Shown here: one piece after another, positions 7,428 through 15,936 of the stretch
How the letters are laid out: each line of letters opens with the position of its first letter
Position numbering within the stretch: the first letter of the stretch is position 1
NCBI GenBank assembly: GCA_965214325.1
Contig: CBDCBG010000006.1
Coordinates: forward strand, 1,054,001-1,118,000
Length of the DNA stretch: 64,000 nt
DNA from: JAJEFO01 sp965214325
GTDB lineage: Bacteria; Pseudomonadota; Alphaproteobacteria; Rhodobacterales; Rhodobacteraceae
Reading direction: 5' to 3'
Translations under genes and position numbers: made by a program
The notes under the pieces: generated by a model
Databases searched by the model: none
The model's input: only the letters and a program-made list of their open reading frames with translations
Told to the model about the DNA's origin: nothing

Positions 7428-7897
7428 TTCTCGTTGAAGAGCGCGGCCGGGTCGAAATTGCCGAAATTGGAGAAGAGCTGCCGCAGGAAGCTGATGCCCT
7501 GCGTGTTCGAATCCGTGACCCTGCGCTCAAGCGCAACGACGCGGCCATCCTCCAGCCCGAAGCGTTCGACGTTCTCGACAACGTCGTCTTCGGTGAACGA
7601 GACCGCAAGCACTTCGCGGTTCACCTCGACCGGCGCGCGCCAGAGACGGCTCTCGTAGTCGGACTTGACATAATACCAGCCGCTAACGTCGACGATCCCT
7701 TCCGCGCCCGGGCGACCGAGAATGCGGGCGGCTGTTTCCTTCGTGTCGACACCAACCTGGACATCCTCGACGAGCGTCGCTTCCGGAACATAGCCATGAC
7801 TGTCTTCTAGGCTTGAACAGGCGGACACAAGCACAAGGGCGAAAAGCGCCGCTCCTGCCCCCAAGACAGTCCCACGCGATACCTTCATTGCGCCCAC
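7424..7897 (-). CDS. bamE: outer-membrane assembly lipoprotein BamE (SmpA/OmlA)
   Basis: A 157-residue lipoprotein. After a hydrophobic signal, the lipobox LVSACSS puts the lipidated cysteine at about residue 27. The SmpA/OmlA fold follows, with VQVGVDTKETAARILGRPG, WYYVKSDYESR and EVLAVSFTEDDVVENVERFGL. BamE stabilises the BamA-BamD complex that inserts beta-barrel proteins into the outer membrane. The start could be the internal ATG three codons later (MKVSRGTVLG), which would give a more typical short n-region. It is divergent from the DUF177 gene, the usual arrangement in Rhodobacterales. Confidence 0.92.
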   Translation of the reverse strand: MGAMKVSRGTVLGAGAALFALVLVSACSSLEDSHGYVPEATLVEDVQVGVDTKETAARILGRPGAEGIVDVSGWYYVKSDYESRLWRAPVEVNREVLAVSFTEDDVVENVERFGLEDGRVVALERRVTDSNTQGISFLRQLFSNFGNFDPAALFNEN

Positions 7898-7961
7898 CTC
7901 TTGCTAAATCCGCGACCTCCGCCTAGTCGGCATATCCATAGAAGGTCACAGGTTCAAGGAT

Positions 7962-8519
7962 TTGCTCGTGGCATCCGGCACAGGCAATCACATCATCAAG
8001 TGCCAGTCCGTCAGAGAGAGGATTTCGTTCTCGCTTGCGCCGGATGCGGACGCACGCGCGGAACTCGCTCAGGCGCTCGGCATCAGGGGAATTCGAAAGC
8101 TGAAACTCGAGGGCCGGCTCTCGCCGGACGGGGACATGGACCTGAGGCTCGACGCCAGGCTGGGGGCGACGGCCCTGCAGGAATGCGTGGCCACGGGCGG
8201 CCCCGTGACCACCCGCATCGAGGAACAGGTGACCCGTTTCTACGTGCATGGCCTGCCGGTGCCCGAGGGCGACGAGGTGGAGCTGGCCGCCGACGAAAAC
8301 GCCGACCCGTTGCCGACCACCCTTGACCTCGAGGAAGTCCTGGCCGAAGCGCTCGCTCTGGCCCTTCCGCCATGGCCGAGGGTCAAGGGCGTCGATCCGG
8401 TCAGCATCTCTGTTTGCGAGCCCGGAAAGCCCCCGATGACGGATGAAGGTGCCCGCCCGTTCGCGGCCTTGAAATCGCTGCAGGAAAAGTCGCCTGACAC
8501 CGGCAGGAACCGAGGGTGA
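7962..8519 (+). CDS. DUF177 (YceD) family protein
   Basis: A 185-residue YceD/DUF177 protein. Members of this family sit upstream of rpmF almost everywhere and have been linked to 23S rRNA maturation and ribosome assembly. Visible family features are SFSLAPDADARAELAQALGI, LRLDARLGATALQECVATGGPV, the spaced acidic Asp/Glu stretch (ELAADENADPLP) and DLEEVLAEALALALPPWPR. It lacks the usual CVVC-like pair and has a single Cys in QECVATG. The start is uncertain: the frame opens with a TTG at 7962, and no ATG lies close by. The partner rpmF follows after 147 bp. Confidence 0.85.
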   Translation: MLVASGTGNHIIKCQSVRERISFSLAPDADARAELAQALGIRGIRKLKLEGRLSPDGDMDLRLDARLGATALQECVATGGPVTTRIEEQVTRFYVHGLPVPEGDEVELAADENADPLPTTLDLEEVLAEALALALPPWPRVKGVDPVSISVCEPGKPPMTDEGARPFAALKSLQEKSPDTGRNRG

Positions 8520-8666
8520 ATTCATCCTTGCCCTTGGACGAAATCGCGCTATGTTCCCGCCTCCGCACGAAGGACATCGGATTGGACATTGAGCGTGCCT
8601 GCGCATAAGATCGCTGGGGCCCTGTACGGGGCCAGGCACTTGCACACTGAACTGAGGATCTAGGAC

Positions 8667-8873
8667 ATGGCCGTCCCGCAGAACAAAGTCACCCCGTCTC
8701 GCCGCAACAAGCGCCGCGCCCATGACGCGCTGGTCGCCTCGAATCCCGGCGAGTGTCCCAACTGCGGCGAATTGAGGCGTCCGCACCATGTTTGCGCTGC
8801 ATGCGGCCATTACAATGATCGCGCGGTTGTTGCCCAGATCGAGGAATTCGATCTGGACGAGGACGCGGCCTGA
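8667..8873 (+). CDS. rpmF: 50S ribosomal protein L32
   Basis: A 68-residue L32 beginning MAVPQNKVTPSRRNKRRAHD, with the four-cysteine zinc ribbon (CPNCGELRRPHHVCAACGHY, about 28-47) intact. A GAGGA ribosome-binding site lies just upstream of the ATG. It is 23 bp before plsX, the classical rpmF-plsX-fabH order. Confidence 0.97.
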   Translation: MAVPQNKVTPSRRNKRRAHDALVASNPGECPNCGELRRPHHVCAACGHYNDRAVVAQIEEFDLDEDAA

Positions 8874-8896
8874 ACCCGACCTCAAGCACCCTTGGG

Positions 8897-10045
8897 ATGA
8901 CAGATATCCCCGATCAAACGAATGACGCAGACGGACGCATGACGATTTCCGTTGACGCCATGGGAGGCGACCGGGGACCGGCCGCCGTCGTCGCCGGAAT
9001 TGCCAGGGCCGCACGAAAGCACCCCAACTTCGACTTCCTGCTCTTCGGCCCGGAGCCCGAGCTGCGCAAGCTGGTCCGCAGACGGAACAGGCTGGGCAAC
9101 AAGCGCAAGCTGATGGACTGCAGCGAGATCCGTCACGTCGAAGAAGTCGTCAGCATGGAAGACAAGCCGAGCCACGTATTGCGCAACGGCAAGGGAACGT
9201 CCATGTGGGCGGCGGTCGAGGCCGTCCGAGGCGGCGAGGCCGATGCCGTGGTGTCCTGCGGAAACACCGGCGCCCTGATGGCGGTCTCCATGATCAGGCT
9301 GAAGAGGCTTCCCGGCGTCGACCGGCCGGCGATCGCCTGCCTCTGGCCATCGCGGAGCCCTGGCGGATTCAACATCTTGCTTGACGTCGGCGCCGACATC
9401 CGGGCCGACGCCAGGAATTTCCTTCAATACGCGCTCATGGGCGCCTCCTACGCGCGAAACGGCCTGGAACTGTCCCGGCCGCGCATCGGGCTCATGAATG
9501 TCGGCACCGAAGAGAACAAGGGACACACCGAGATTCGCGAGGCGCACGACCTTATCGCTTCGGCTGCCGATGACGCAAGTTTCGAGTTTGTCGGCTTTGT
9601 CGAGGGCGGTGATATCCCGTCCGGACGCGTGGACGTGATCGTGACGGACGGGTTTACCGGCAACATCGCGCTGAAGACCGGGGAAGGCACGGCATTGCTC
9701 ATCCGGCAGTTCCTGCGCGAAGCCTTTCGCGCCACGCCGCTCTCAAGAATAGCAGCGCTGCTGGCTGTGACGTCCCTTCGCCGCCTTTCGAGGCGGATTG
9801 ATCCCAGGCGGGTGAATGGCGGCGTGTTCCTCGGTCTCAACGGCACCGTCGTCAAGAGTCACGGCTCAGCCGACGCAATCGGCGTAGCATCCGCCATGGG
9901 GCTGGCATGTCGACTGGCCGAGAGCGGATTCAACGAACGCCTTGCGGCGCGGGTTGCATCCTTCAACCCCGCCGGGCAGGATGAGAACGAGGAAACCGCC
10001 GAAGCGGCTGGCACGGACCGGGAATGGTCAGGGTCCTCTCCCTGA
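8897..10045 (+). CDS. plsX: phosphate acyltransferase PlsX
   Basis: A 382-residue PlsX, the peripheral membrane enzyme that converts acyl-ACP to acyl-phosphate for phosphatidic-acid synthesis through PlsY. It shows ISVDAMGGDRGP (about 15-26), VSCGNTGALMA (about 115), RPAIACLWPS, LMNVGTEENKGH and the C-terminal VNGGVFLGLNGTVVKSHGSAD. The ATG at 8897 adds 14 residues before the usual start. The ATG at 8939 (MTISVDAMGG) is an alternative that fits family lengths better. It is followed by fabH after a 384-bp gap, longer than usual for this operon. Confidence 0.95.
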   Translation: MTDIPDQTNDADGRMTISVDAMGGDRGPAAVVAGIARAARKHPNFDFLLFGPEPELRKLVRRRNRLGNKRKLMDCSEIRHVEEVVSMEDKPSHVLRNGKGTSMWAAVEAVRGGEADAVVSCGNTGALMAVSMIRLKRLPGVDRPAIACLWPSRSPGGFNILLDVGADIRADARNFLQYALMGASYARNGLELSRPRIGLMNVGTEENKGHTEIREAHDLIASAADDASFEFVGFVEGGDIPSGRVDVIVTDGFTGNIALKTGEGTALLIRQFLREAFRATPLSRIAALLAVTSLRRLSRRIDPRRVNGGVFLGLNGTVVKSHGSADAIGVASAMGLACRLAESGFNERLAARVASFNPAGQDENEETAEAAGTDREWSGSSP

Positions 10046-10429
10046 AGAGAGAGGCTTGACGGGTGAAGACCCCGAATGCCTTTGCTTGCCGGCACGAGAA
10101 TGGAGACTTCCATCCAACCTGCCTTGCATCACACTTTCAAGTGCCGCTCCAGAACGCTTCCTCAGTCCCGGACCCTGGAAGGTTCGTTTGCAGGCACGCC
10201 AGGTCAGGCACTATCCGGGGCGAATACAGACCCGGGCATGCAAGGCTTGCGGGGAGAGCCCGGCTTCGGCCGGTGCAACCGGCGAAGCATCGGCAACCCC
10301 GAGGGCGGCGCAAGCCGCACGGCAGCGCGAGCTGCAGTGTCATCCGTTGACGACGCAGCGGCGTCCCGGAAAGGTCACCCTGCATTCCGCCCCGCCCTGA
10401 ATGCCGGGGTTTCCTGCGGGGTGCCCTAG
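10046..10429. other. 384-bp intergenic region plsX-fabH, no gene seen
   Basis: In relatives plsX and fabH are nearly contiguous. Here 384 bp separate them. The open frames across it have no family features, ribosome-binding sites or codon bias that I can support. The region is GC-rich with short inverted repeats around 10255-10290 but no clear terminator. Confidence 0.5.
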
Positions 10430-11401
10430 ATGAAGACACGCGCGGTGGTGCAAGGAGTCGGACACTGCCTGCCCGAACGGGTGGTTCCAAATTCCTGGTT
10501 CGAGAACAAGCTCGACACGTCCGATGAATGGATCAGGGCGCGTACGGGAATCGAGTTCCGACACTTTGCGGCCGAGGGCGAAACTGTCTCCGAACTTGCA
10601 GCCAAGGCCGCCTTGTCGGCCCTGGCTGCGGCTGGCCGCGCCGCAGATGACATCGACGCGGTAATCGTCGCCACGTCGACACCGGACCTGACTTTCCCCT
10701 CGGCGGCGACGATAGTGCAGGGAAAGCTCGGCATGACGCGAGGGTTCGCCTTTGACGTGCAGGCAGTCTGTGCGGGATTCGTCTTCGGCCTGTCCCAAGC
10801 CAACGCATTGATCGTCTCGGGCCAGGCCCGCCGCGTTCTCGTGATCGGCGCAGAAACCTTCAGCAGCATTCTTGACTGGAGCGACCGCTCCACCTGCGTG
10901 CTGTTCGGAGATGGTGCGGGGGCGGTCCTGCTCGAGGTTGCCGAGTGCGAGGGGTCCAACAAGGATCGCGGAATCCTGGCAACGGATCTCCATTCAGACG
11001 GGCGCTATCGCGACATTCTCTACGTGGACGGCGGCGTGTCGACCCAGGAGATCGGACATCTGCGCATGCAGGGCCGTGAAGTGTTCCGGCATGCCGTGGA
11101 GAAGCTGGCTGGCACGGCGAAAGCCTCGCTGGACAGTCTCAAGCTCACCGGTGCAGACCTGGACTGGCTCGTTCCGCATCAGGCAAACCTGAGAATCATC
11201 AAGTCGACCGCCCAGAAACTCGGTCTCGACCTTGAACGGGTCGTGCTTACGGTGCAGGAACACGGGAACACCTCGGCGGCATCGATTCCCCTCGCGCTGT
11301 CGGTCGGGGTCGAACGCGGCCAAATCAAGCAAGGCGACCTGCTGATGACCGAGGCGATCGGCGGCGGCCTGGCCTGGGGATCCGTCATTCTCCGCTGGTA
11401 G
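10430..11401 (+). CDS. fabH: 3-oxoacyl-ACP synthase III (FabH)
   Basis: A 323-residue beta-ketoacyl-ACP synthase III, the condensing enzyme that starts type II fatty-acid synthesis from acyl-CoA and malonyl-ACP. The catalytic triad is complete: Cys in DVQAVCAGFVF (about 113), His in WLVPHQANLRI (about 248) and Asn in EHGNTSAASIP (about 278). The opening GVGHCLPERVVPNSWFE and the substrate motif DEWIRARTGIEFR are typical. It lies in the rpmF-plsX-fabH-ihfA string. Confidence 0.97.
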   Translation: MKTRAVVQGVGHCLPERVVPNSWFENKLDTSDEWIRARTGIEFRHFAAEGETVSELAAKAALSALAAAGRAADDIDAVIVATSTPDLTFPSAATIVQGKLGMTRGFAFDVQAVCAGFVFGLSQANALIVSGQARRVLVIGAETFSSILDWSDRSTCVLFGDGAGAVLLEVAECEGSNKDRGILATDLHSDGRYRDILYVDGGVSTQEIGHLRMQGREVFRHAVEKLAGTAKASLDSLKLTGADLDWLVPHQANLRIIKSTAQKLGLDLERVVLTVQEHGNTSAASIPLALSVGVERGQIKQGDLLMTEAIGGGLAWGSVILRW

Positions 11402-11406
11402 TCCGG

Positions 11407-11434
11407 CCCGGCCCGCTTTTCCCGGCCCGCTTTT
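11407..11434. repeat. perfect 14-bp tandem duplication downstream of fabH
   Basis: CCCGGCCCGCTTTT occurs twice in a row (11407-11420 and 11421-11434), 5 bp after the fabH stop. Each unit ends in a short T run, but no stable hairpin precedes it, so it is reported as a repeat and not as a terminator. Confidence 0.8.
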
Positions 11435-11447
11435 CCGGCGTCCCGTT

Positions 11448-11476
11448 ATTGACTCGGCAACCCTACCCGCCCATTC
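11448..11476 (+). promoter_or_regulatory. possible ihfA promoter
   Basis: A TTGACT box lies in the fabH-ihfA gap, about 60 bp before the ihfA ATG. The matching -10 hexamer 17 bp on (CATTCT) is weak. Included because ihfA is often transcribed separately from fabH. Confidence 0.3.
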
Positions 11477-11511
11477 TGCCGCTACAAAGCATTTTCGTAC
11501 GGGGGGAATTG

Positions 11512-11814
11512 ATGAGCGAGCAGACATTGACTCGGATGGATCTCAGGGATGCCGTGTACCAGGAAGTCGGCCTCAGCCGCAACGAATCCGCTCAATTGGT
11601 TGAAAGCGTCATCGAGCACATTTCGGACACGCTCGCCAAAGGCGAACAGGTGAAGGTCTCCTCCTTCGGCACATTCTCCGTCCGAGAAAAGGGCCCCCGC
11701 GTCGGCCGCAACCCCAAGACGGGCGAAGAGGTGCCGATCCATCCACGCAAGGTCCTTACATTTCGTCCCTCTCATCTGATGAAAGAGCGAGTGGCTGCCG
11801 GCAACAAGGCTTGA
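11512..11814 (+). CDS. ihfA: integration host factor subunit alpha
   Basis: A 100-residue DNA-bending protein starting MSEQTLTRMDLRDAVYQEVGL. The open frame extends further upstream, but this ATG has GGGGGGAATT just before it and matches the family start. Typical IHF-alpha features are LVESVIEHISDTLAKGEQVKVSSFGTFSVREK, the DNA-intercalating arm GRNPKTGEEVPI (proline at about 65) and RKVLTFRPSHLMKERV. It partners with IhfB encoded elsewhere. It is followed at once by a MerR-type regulator, as in other Rhodobacterales. Confidence 0.96.
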   Translation: MSEQTLTRMDLRDAVYQEVGLSRNESAQLVESVIEHISDTLAKGEQVKVSSFGTFSVREKGPRVGRNPKTGEEVPIHPRKVLTFRPSHLMKERVAAGNKA

Positions 11815-11820
11815 TTCAAG

Positions 11821-12570
11821 GTGCAAAAGTCCCGCGAGGCGTTCCGAACCATTTCCGAAGTGGCCGACTGGCTGGAAGTTCCCGCGCATGTCCTTCGATT
11901 CTGGGAAACGCGGTTCACGCAGATCAAGCCGACGAAACGAGCCGGAGGACGCCGCTACTATCGCCCGGCCGACATGCTGGTCATCGGGGGGATAAAGACG
12001 CTTCTGCATGACAGGGGCATGACAATTCGCGGGGTACAGAAACTGTTCCGGGAGCAGGGAGTGAGCCACGTCTCCTCCTTCTCGATTCCGCTCGAAGCAG
12101 AAACGACGGAACAGGAAGCTCAAGGCCAGATTGAAGCCGTCGCTGACGACGCGCCACAGATCCCTTCCCCTGCACCACCGGACAAGTCCGATGACGAAGT
12201 CGGGCTCACCGGGACCGACTTCAGCGAGGAGGAAAACCGACCCCGTGAGGAAGCGGGTTCTGCAGAGGTCCTGTCAGGGCATGCCGCACCGGCAGCTGGC
12301 AGGGAAGACCCCGGTGAGCCTGCAGCGGAAACCATGGAACCGGCAGGTGCAGCCTCGCGACCCGCAGGGGAGGCTTCCGAAGAGATCGCCGCTTCCGATA
12401 TCTTGGCATCTGACCCCGAAGACGATGCAGAGGGGTTTGCTCAGGGCCCAGGCATCGCCGCACGCGTGATGCTGGCCGATCCCCGCCGGTTGAGGACGCA
12501 TCGCGACAAACTGCTGAAGGCCGTCGAGCGACTAAGAGCCCTGCAATTGAGCAGGTCCGAAGATTCGTGA
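11821..12570 (+). CDS. MerR family transcriptional regulator
   Basis: A 249-residue protein with a GTG start 6 bp after ihfA. The N-terminal winged helix-turn-helix is clear: FRTISEVADWLEVPAHVLRFWETRF (about 7-31), then RRYYRPADMLVIGGIKTLLHDRGMTIRGVQKLF. The middle (about 95-205) is acidic, proline-rich and low in complexity. The C-terminal basic helix (about 215-245, RDKLLKAVERLRAL) is typical of this ihfA-linked subgroup. The ligand and regulon are not known to me. No sensor cysteines are seen. Confidence 0.9.
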   Translation: MQKSREAFRTISEVADWLEVPAHVLRFWETRFTQIKPTKRAGGRRYYRPADMLVIGGIKTLLHDRGMTIRGVQKLFREQGVSHVSSFSIPLEAETTEQEAQGQIEAVADDAPQIPSPAPPDKSDDEVGLTGTDFSEEENRPREEAGSAEVLSGHAAPAAGREDPGEPAAETMEPAGAASRPAGEASEEIAASDILASDPEDDAEGFAQGPGIAARVMLADPRRLRTHRDKLLKAVERLRALQLSRSEDS

Positions 12571-12627
12571 CATGCTGCGGGTTCAACTATTGCCACCGGT
12601 CCCCAATTGCGACAGAAGGCCGGAAGT

Positions 12628-12705
12628 CGGGCTATGGCGCAGCTTGGTTAGCGCGTCCGTCTGGGGGACGGAAGGTCGCAGGTTCAAATCCTGCTAGCCC
12701 GACCA
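12628..12705 (+). tRNA. tRNA-Pro (anticodon GGG)
   Basis: A full cloverleaf can be folded by eye. The acceptor stem CGGGCTA/TAGCCCG has 7 bp, and the D stem is GCGC/GCGC. The anticodon stem TCCGT/ACGGA has loop CTGGGGG, giving anticodon GGG, and the T stem GCAGG/CCTGC has loop TTCAAAT. A CCA end is encoded at 12703-12705. Location after ihfA-MerR is common in Rhodobacterales. Confidence 0.95.
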
Positions 12706-12875
12706 TCGCCTGAGTGGCACGGGCAACCGATGTCGAGGCCATCTTGGAGAAAGAGACACGGCTGCAGCAGCCCGCGTGCGCGTCGTGACATCGTGTGCCT
12801 GGCAGTTCGTCGTCCCGGTCGATGTCGTCGAGACGCCGCCCCAGCGATTTCGCCGCCCGCACGGGAGTGTCGCCC

Positions 12876-13952
12876 ATGAACGGCGTTCTGCCTGACACCG
12901 AGATCCGGCACATGATCGGGAACGGCTCGATTGACGCCGACGCGGAGTTCGCGGACGCGCAGGTCCAGCCTGCTTCGCTTGATCTGCGCCTCGGGTACGT
13001 GGCCTATCGTGTCCGTGCATCCTTCCTCGCAACCGGCGGCGCCAGCGTCGAGGATCGGCTGCGCAAGTTTGAAATGCATCGAATCGATCTCCACGAAGGC
13101 GCGGTGCTCGAAAGGGGATGCGTCTATGTCGTGCCGCTGATGGAACGACTTGCCCTGCCCGCGGCCGCTTCGGCAGTCGCGAACGCAAAGAGTTCAACGG
13201 GCAGGCTTGATCTCCTGACCCGGACCATCACGGACGGAGCGACAGAGTTCGACCGGATCCCGGCAGGCTATCGTGGACCCCTCTATGCCGAGATCTGCCC
13301 GCGGTCGTTCTCCGTCCTCGTCCGGCCGGGCATGCGACTCAACCAGATCCGGTTCAGGAAAGGGCACGTCGCTCTTGACGATGCCGCCCTTGCCACGCTC
13401 CACGAGGAAGTCGGCCTGGTGTCCGGCAAGGCAATGATCTCTGACGGTCTCGGATTCTCGGTCGACCTGGATCCGGCCGAAGGAACGCTTGTTGGCTACC
13501 GCGCGAAGCCGCATGGCGGCGTTATCGACCTGGATGCCGTTGCTGGCTACGAACCCGACGAGTTCTGGGAAGAGATCCGCACCGGCGAAGGGAGGATCAT
13601 CCTGGATCCGGGAGCGTTCTACATCCTGGTAAGCCGGGAGGCCGTGACGATTCCTCCAACCCACGCCGCGGAAATGGCGCCGTACCTGGCCATGGCGGGA
13701 GAGTTTCGCGTCCATTACGCAGGCTTCTTCGACCCGGGATTCGGCTGGGCCGAAGCGGGCGGCGCCGGTTCCCGCGGCGTACTGGAGGTGCGATGCCATG
13801 AAGCACCGTTCGTTCTCGAGCATGGCCAGACTGTCGGGCGCCTGGTTTACGAAAAGATGTCGGAACGGCCTGCGGCACTTTATGGAAGCGCGATTTCGTC
13901 CAACTACCAAGGTCAGGGGCTCAAGCTCTCGAAGCAGTTCCGGATGGATTGA
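12876..13952 (+). CDS. dcd: 2'-deoxycytidine 5'-triphosphate deaminase, long form
   Basis: About 358 residues, the long, apparently duplicated Dcd found in alphaproteobacteria, against about 190 for the enterobacterial enzyme. The N-terminal half carries DAQVQPASLDLRLG and the active-site segment ANAKSSTGRLDLLTRTITDG. The C-terminal half repeats the dUTPase-like fold (HYAGFFDPGFGW, EVRCHEAPFVLEHGQTVGRLVYE). The enzyme makes dUTP from dCTP for thymidylate synthesis. The start is taken at the ATG before NGVLPDTEIRHMI. The frame is open further upstream (ATG at 12822), and a slightly longer N-terminus is possible. Confidence 0.88.
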   Translation: MNGVLPDTEIRHMIGNGSIDADAEFADAQVQPASLDLRLGYVAYRVRASFLATGGASVEDRLRKFEMHRIDLHEGAVLERGCVYVVPLMERLALPAAASAVANAKSSTGRLDLLTRTITDGATEFDRIPAGYRGPLYAEICPRSFSVLVRPGMRLNQIRFRKGHVALDDAALATLHEEVGLVSGKAMISDGLGFSVDLDPAEGTLVGYRAKPHGGVIDLDAVAGYEPDEFWEEIRTGEGRIILDPGAFYILVSREAVTIPPTHAAEMAPYLAMAGEFRVHYAGFFDPGFGWAEAGGAGSRGVLEVRCHEAPFVLEHGQTVGRLVYEKMSERPAALYGSAISSNYQGQGLKLSKQFRMD

Positions 13953-14828
13953 ACGATCCACTCGTTCTCCGAACCGTACTGGAACACGCATCCGCCCGGT
14001 GAACTTCCACCCATCCGAGCGTGTCCGGAAAGGTGTGCCGTCTTGGCCGCCAGATCCGAAAACCCAGCTGCCATGCGTTGAGCCCTTTGCGACAGACCGG
14101 AGAAACCATGACAAGGCGGGCACATCCCGCGGCGAATGCAGGACCGGGCCGGCATCGGCAAGCAGTCAAGGCTCCCACGGCCGCAAGGGCCGGAACACAA
14201 GCCACTGACCGCCTAGCTGAAGATTTCCAGCCCTCGTTCACGATGGACATGGCGGCAAACCCGCGATGCCCGGCTCTCCGGGACGCAACGTCTCCCCTGG
14301 CAAGTCAAGGGGGCCTGGCAGCACCACGAAGCCCGTGCATTCCCATCCCGGCGGCAGGAGCGCAACGGGAGAGGCCCGCGATGCGTCTCCGCCCTCTCCG
14401 CGCAACGACGGCGGAATCGCCTCGACCGGAAATGCGACTGCCGTGACCGCGCGGCGGTCGGGGGCTCGAGCGGGTTCCGGCGCTAGCCGGCTCCTGCGCC
14501 CCTGGCAGTTCGTCTTGACATCCCCTCAGCCGAGCGGCTGGCCGCGATGCGCCACGGGCCAGGCCGAACCTGCCGCCCGGCATACGCTGCTGCACCGGGC
14601 CCGGACCTACGCGTGCAGTCCGGCTGCCCGCAGGGTGATGCGCCGTCGAAGCGCACCCCGCTCCCGAGATTTCGACGACTCTTGCTCGACCACAAGGGCG
14701 TGTGATGGTAGTCGGGGTTGAGAGGGGCGGCCCGCTGCGCGCCGAACGCGCTCTTGCTGCAACGAGCATCTTTCGAGCGCGCCCAGTTCGCCGTCGCTTC
14801 GCTTGTGCAAGAAGGGGATCGGAGTCAG
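13953..14828. other. 876-bp region without a recognisable gene
   Basis: Between dcd and the outer-membrane barrel gene. Short open frames exist on both strands but show no family motif, plausible start site or codon bias. No tRNA, repeat array or clear terminator was seen. A 14-bp string CCTGGCAGTTCGTC at about 14502 also occurs at about 12797 just before dcd, possibly by chance. The length is unusual for this class of genome and fits gene decay. Confidence 0.5.
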
Positions 14829-15608
14829 ATGAGACAGAACTTTCTCAAGCAGAGGCTGGCCATCACCGTGTTCGCCTTGGCCATGTTGGCACTCGGTGCC
14901 ACAGAGACACGGGCAGCAGACGGCGGTGGCGACGAGAATTACGCTGGCGTCTTCGTCGGCACCGGAAAGGCGGCGGGCAAGATCGTTGACATCGATGGAT
15001 TCGCGGATTGGGGCAATCCAGGATCAACGAGCAGGCTAAACGGTTCGGCCGCACTTGCCGGGGTGCTGGCGGGCCGGCGCTTTGACATGGGCAATTCGGG
15101 ACTTCGTATCGAGATCGACGCCTTGGCCGGCAACCTTTCCGCGAACACGGACAAGCTGGACCCGACATGCAATGACGAAACCGCGGCGGCGCGCATCCGC
15201 TGGATGGCCACGGCCCGCATGGGCATCGACATGGATGTCGGCAACACCCGGATCTTTCTTGCCGGCGGACCTGCGCTGGCACGGATCGTCAATTCCGTTT
15301 CGGACATAGACTATGCGGGGCCAGGTTGCCTTGAGGGAAACCTGCTCTTTGACGACGACGACTCGTTCCGGAGTGATGAAACCCGGGTCGGCTGGGCGCT
15401 CGGGGCCGGTCTGGAAATGCCGCTCTCCTCCCGCTGGACGATGCGGCTCGACGGGACGCGCTTTGACTTCGGGCAAGAGAGCTATCAGGTGAACGAATCC
15501 GGCAACAATCGCTGCAGTCGGGGCGGCGAGTTCAGGCCCTGCACCTATTCGCTCGACAACCGGGGCGCCATGGCGCGCCTGATGATCTTCTACCGGTTCG
15601 ACCAGTGA
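14829..15608 (+). CDS. outer-membrane beta-barrel protein
   Basis: A 259-residue protein starting MRQNFLKQRLAITVF, with a Sec signal ending near ETRAADG (about residue 28). The rest alternates polar and hydrophobic residues in strand-length blocks (AGVFVGTGKAAGK, LAGVLAGRRFD, LRIEIDALAGNLS, WMATARMGIDMD, RLMIFYRF) and ends in an aromatic residue two places before the C-terminus (FDQ), as in OmpA-like 8-stranded barrels. Three Cys pairs may form loop disulfides. It has no OmpA peptidoglycan domain. Function unknown. The long low-coding region upstream may hold its promoter. Confidence 0.75.
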   Translation: MRQNFLKQRLAITVFALAMLALGATETRAADGGGDENYAGVFVGTGKAAGKIVDIDGFADWGNPGSTSRLNGSAALAGVLAGRRFDMGNSGLRIEIDALAGNLSANTDKLDPTCNDETAAARIRWMATARMGIDMDVGNTRIFLAGGPALARIVNSVSDIDYAGPGCLEGNLLFDDDDSFRSDETRVGWALGAGLEMPLSSRWTMRLDGTRFDFGQESYQVNESGNNRCSRGGEFRPCTYSLDNRGAMARLMIFYRFDQ

Positions 15609-15936
15609 CCTGCCACGCCGTCAGCGACCTCTCGCTGAATTGAAGGGTCGCCTGACAGCTCCGGCTTGCGTCCGGCCACCGACCGGCCTGCCGCAGCGTG
15701 ACGATCCAGCGGGCCGTTCATTTCCCGTGCCTGACGTCTTGTCCAAAATCGCCGCACCCCGCAAGAATGTTCTCTTCAGGAGCGACAGTCGTGCTATGCC
15801 CGGTTACGGTGCGCAGTGGGCGATTCCCTTCAACCCTGAACGCGCAGTCGAAATCGTGGGAAGCCCGAGCGCACCGCCATTCCCGACAGTCCAGGCATGC
15901 CCGCCGGCGCATCGGCGGCAGAGCATGTCCTGTGCA
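15609..15936. other. 328-bp convergent intergenic region, no gene seen
   Basis: Between the barrel gene (plus) and scpB (minus). In many Rhodobacterales tatABC follows scpB; it does not here. No coding signal or clear terminator hairpin with a T run was found. Confidence 0.45.

Noticed and set aside
12706..12875. Integrated-element attachment site at the 3' end of tRNA-Pro
   Set aside because: No integrase gene and no repeat of the tRNA 3' end was found downstream. The next gene is housekeeping dcd.
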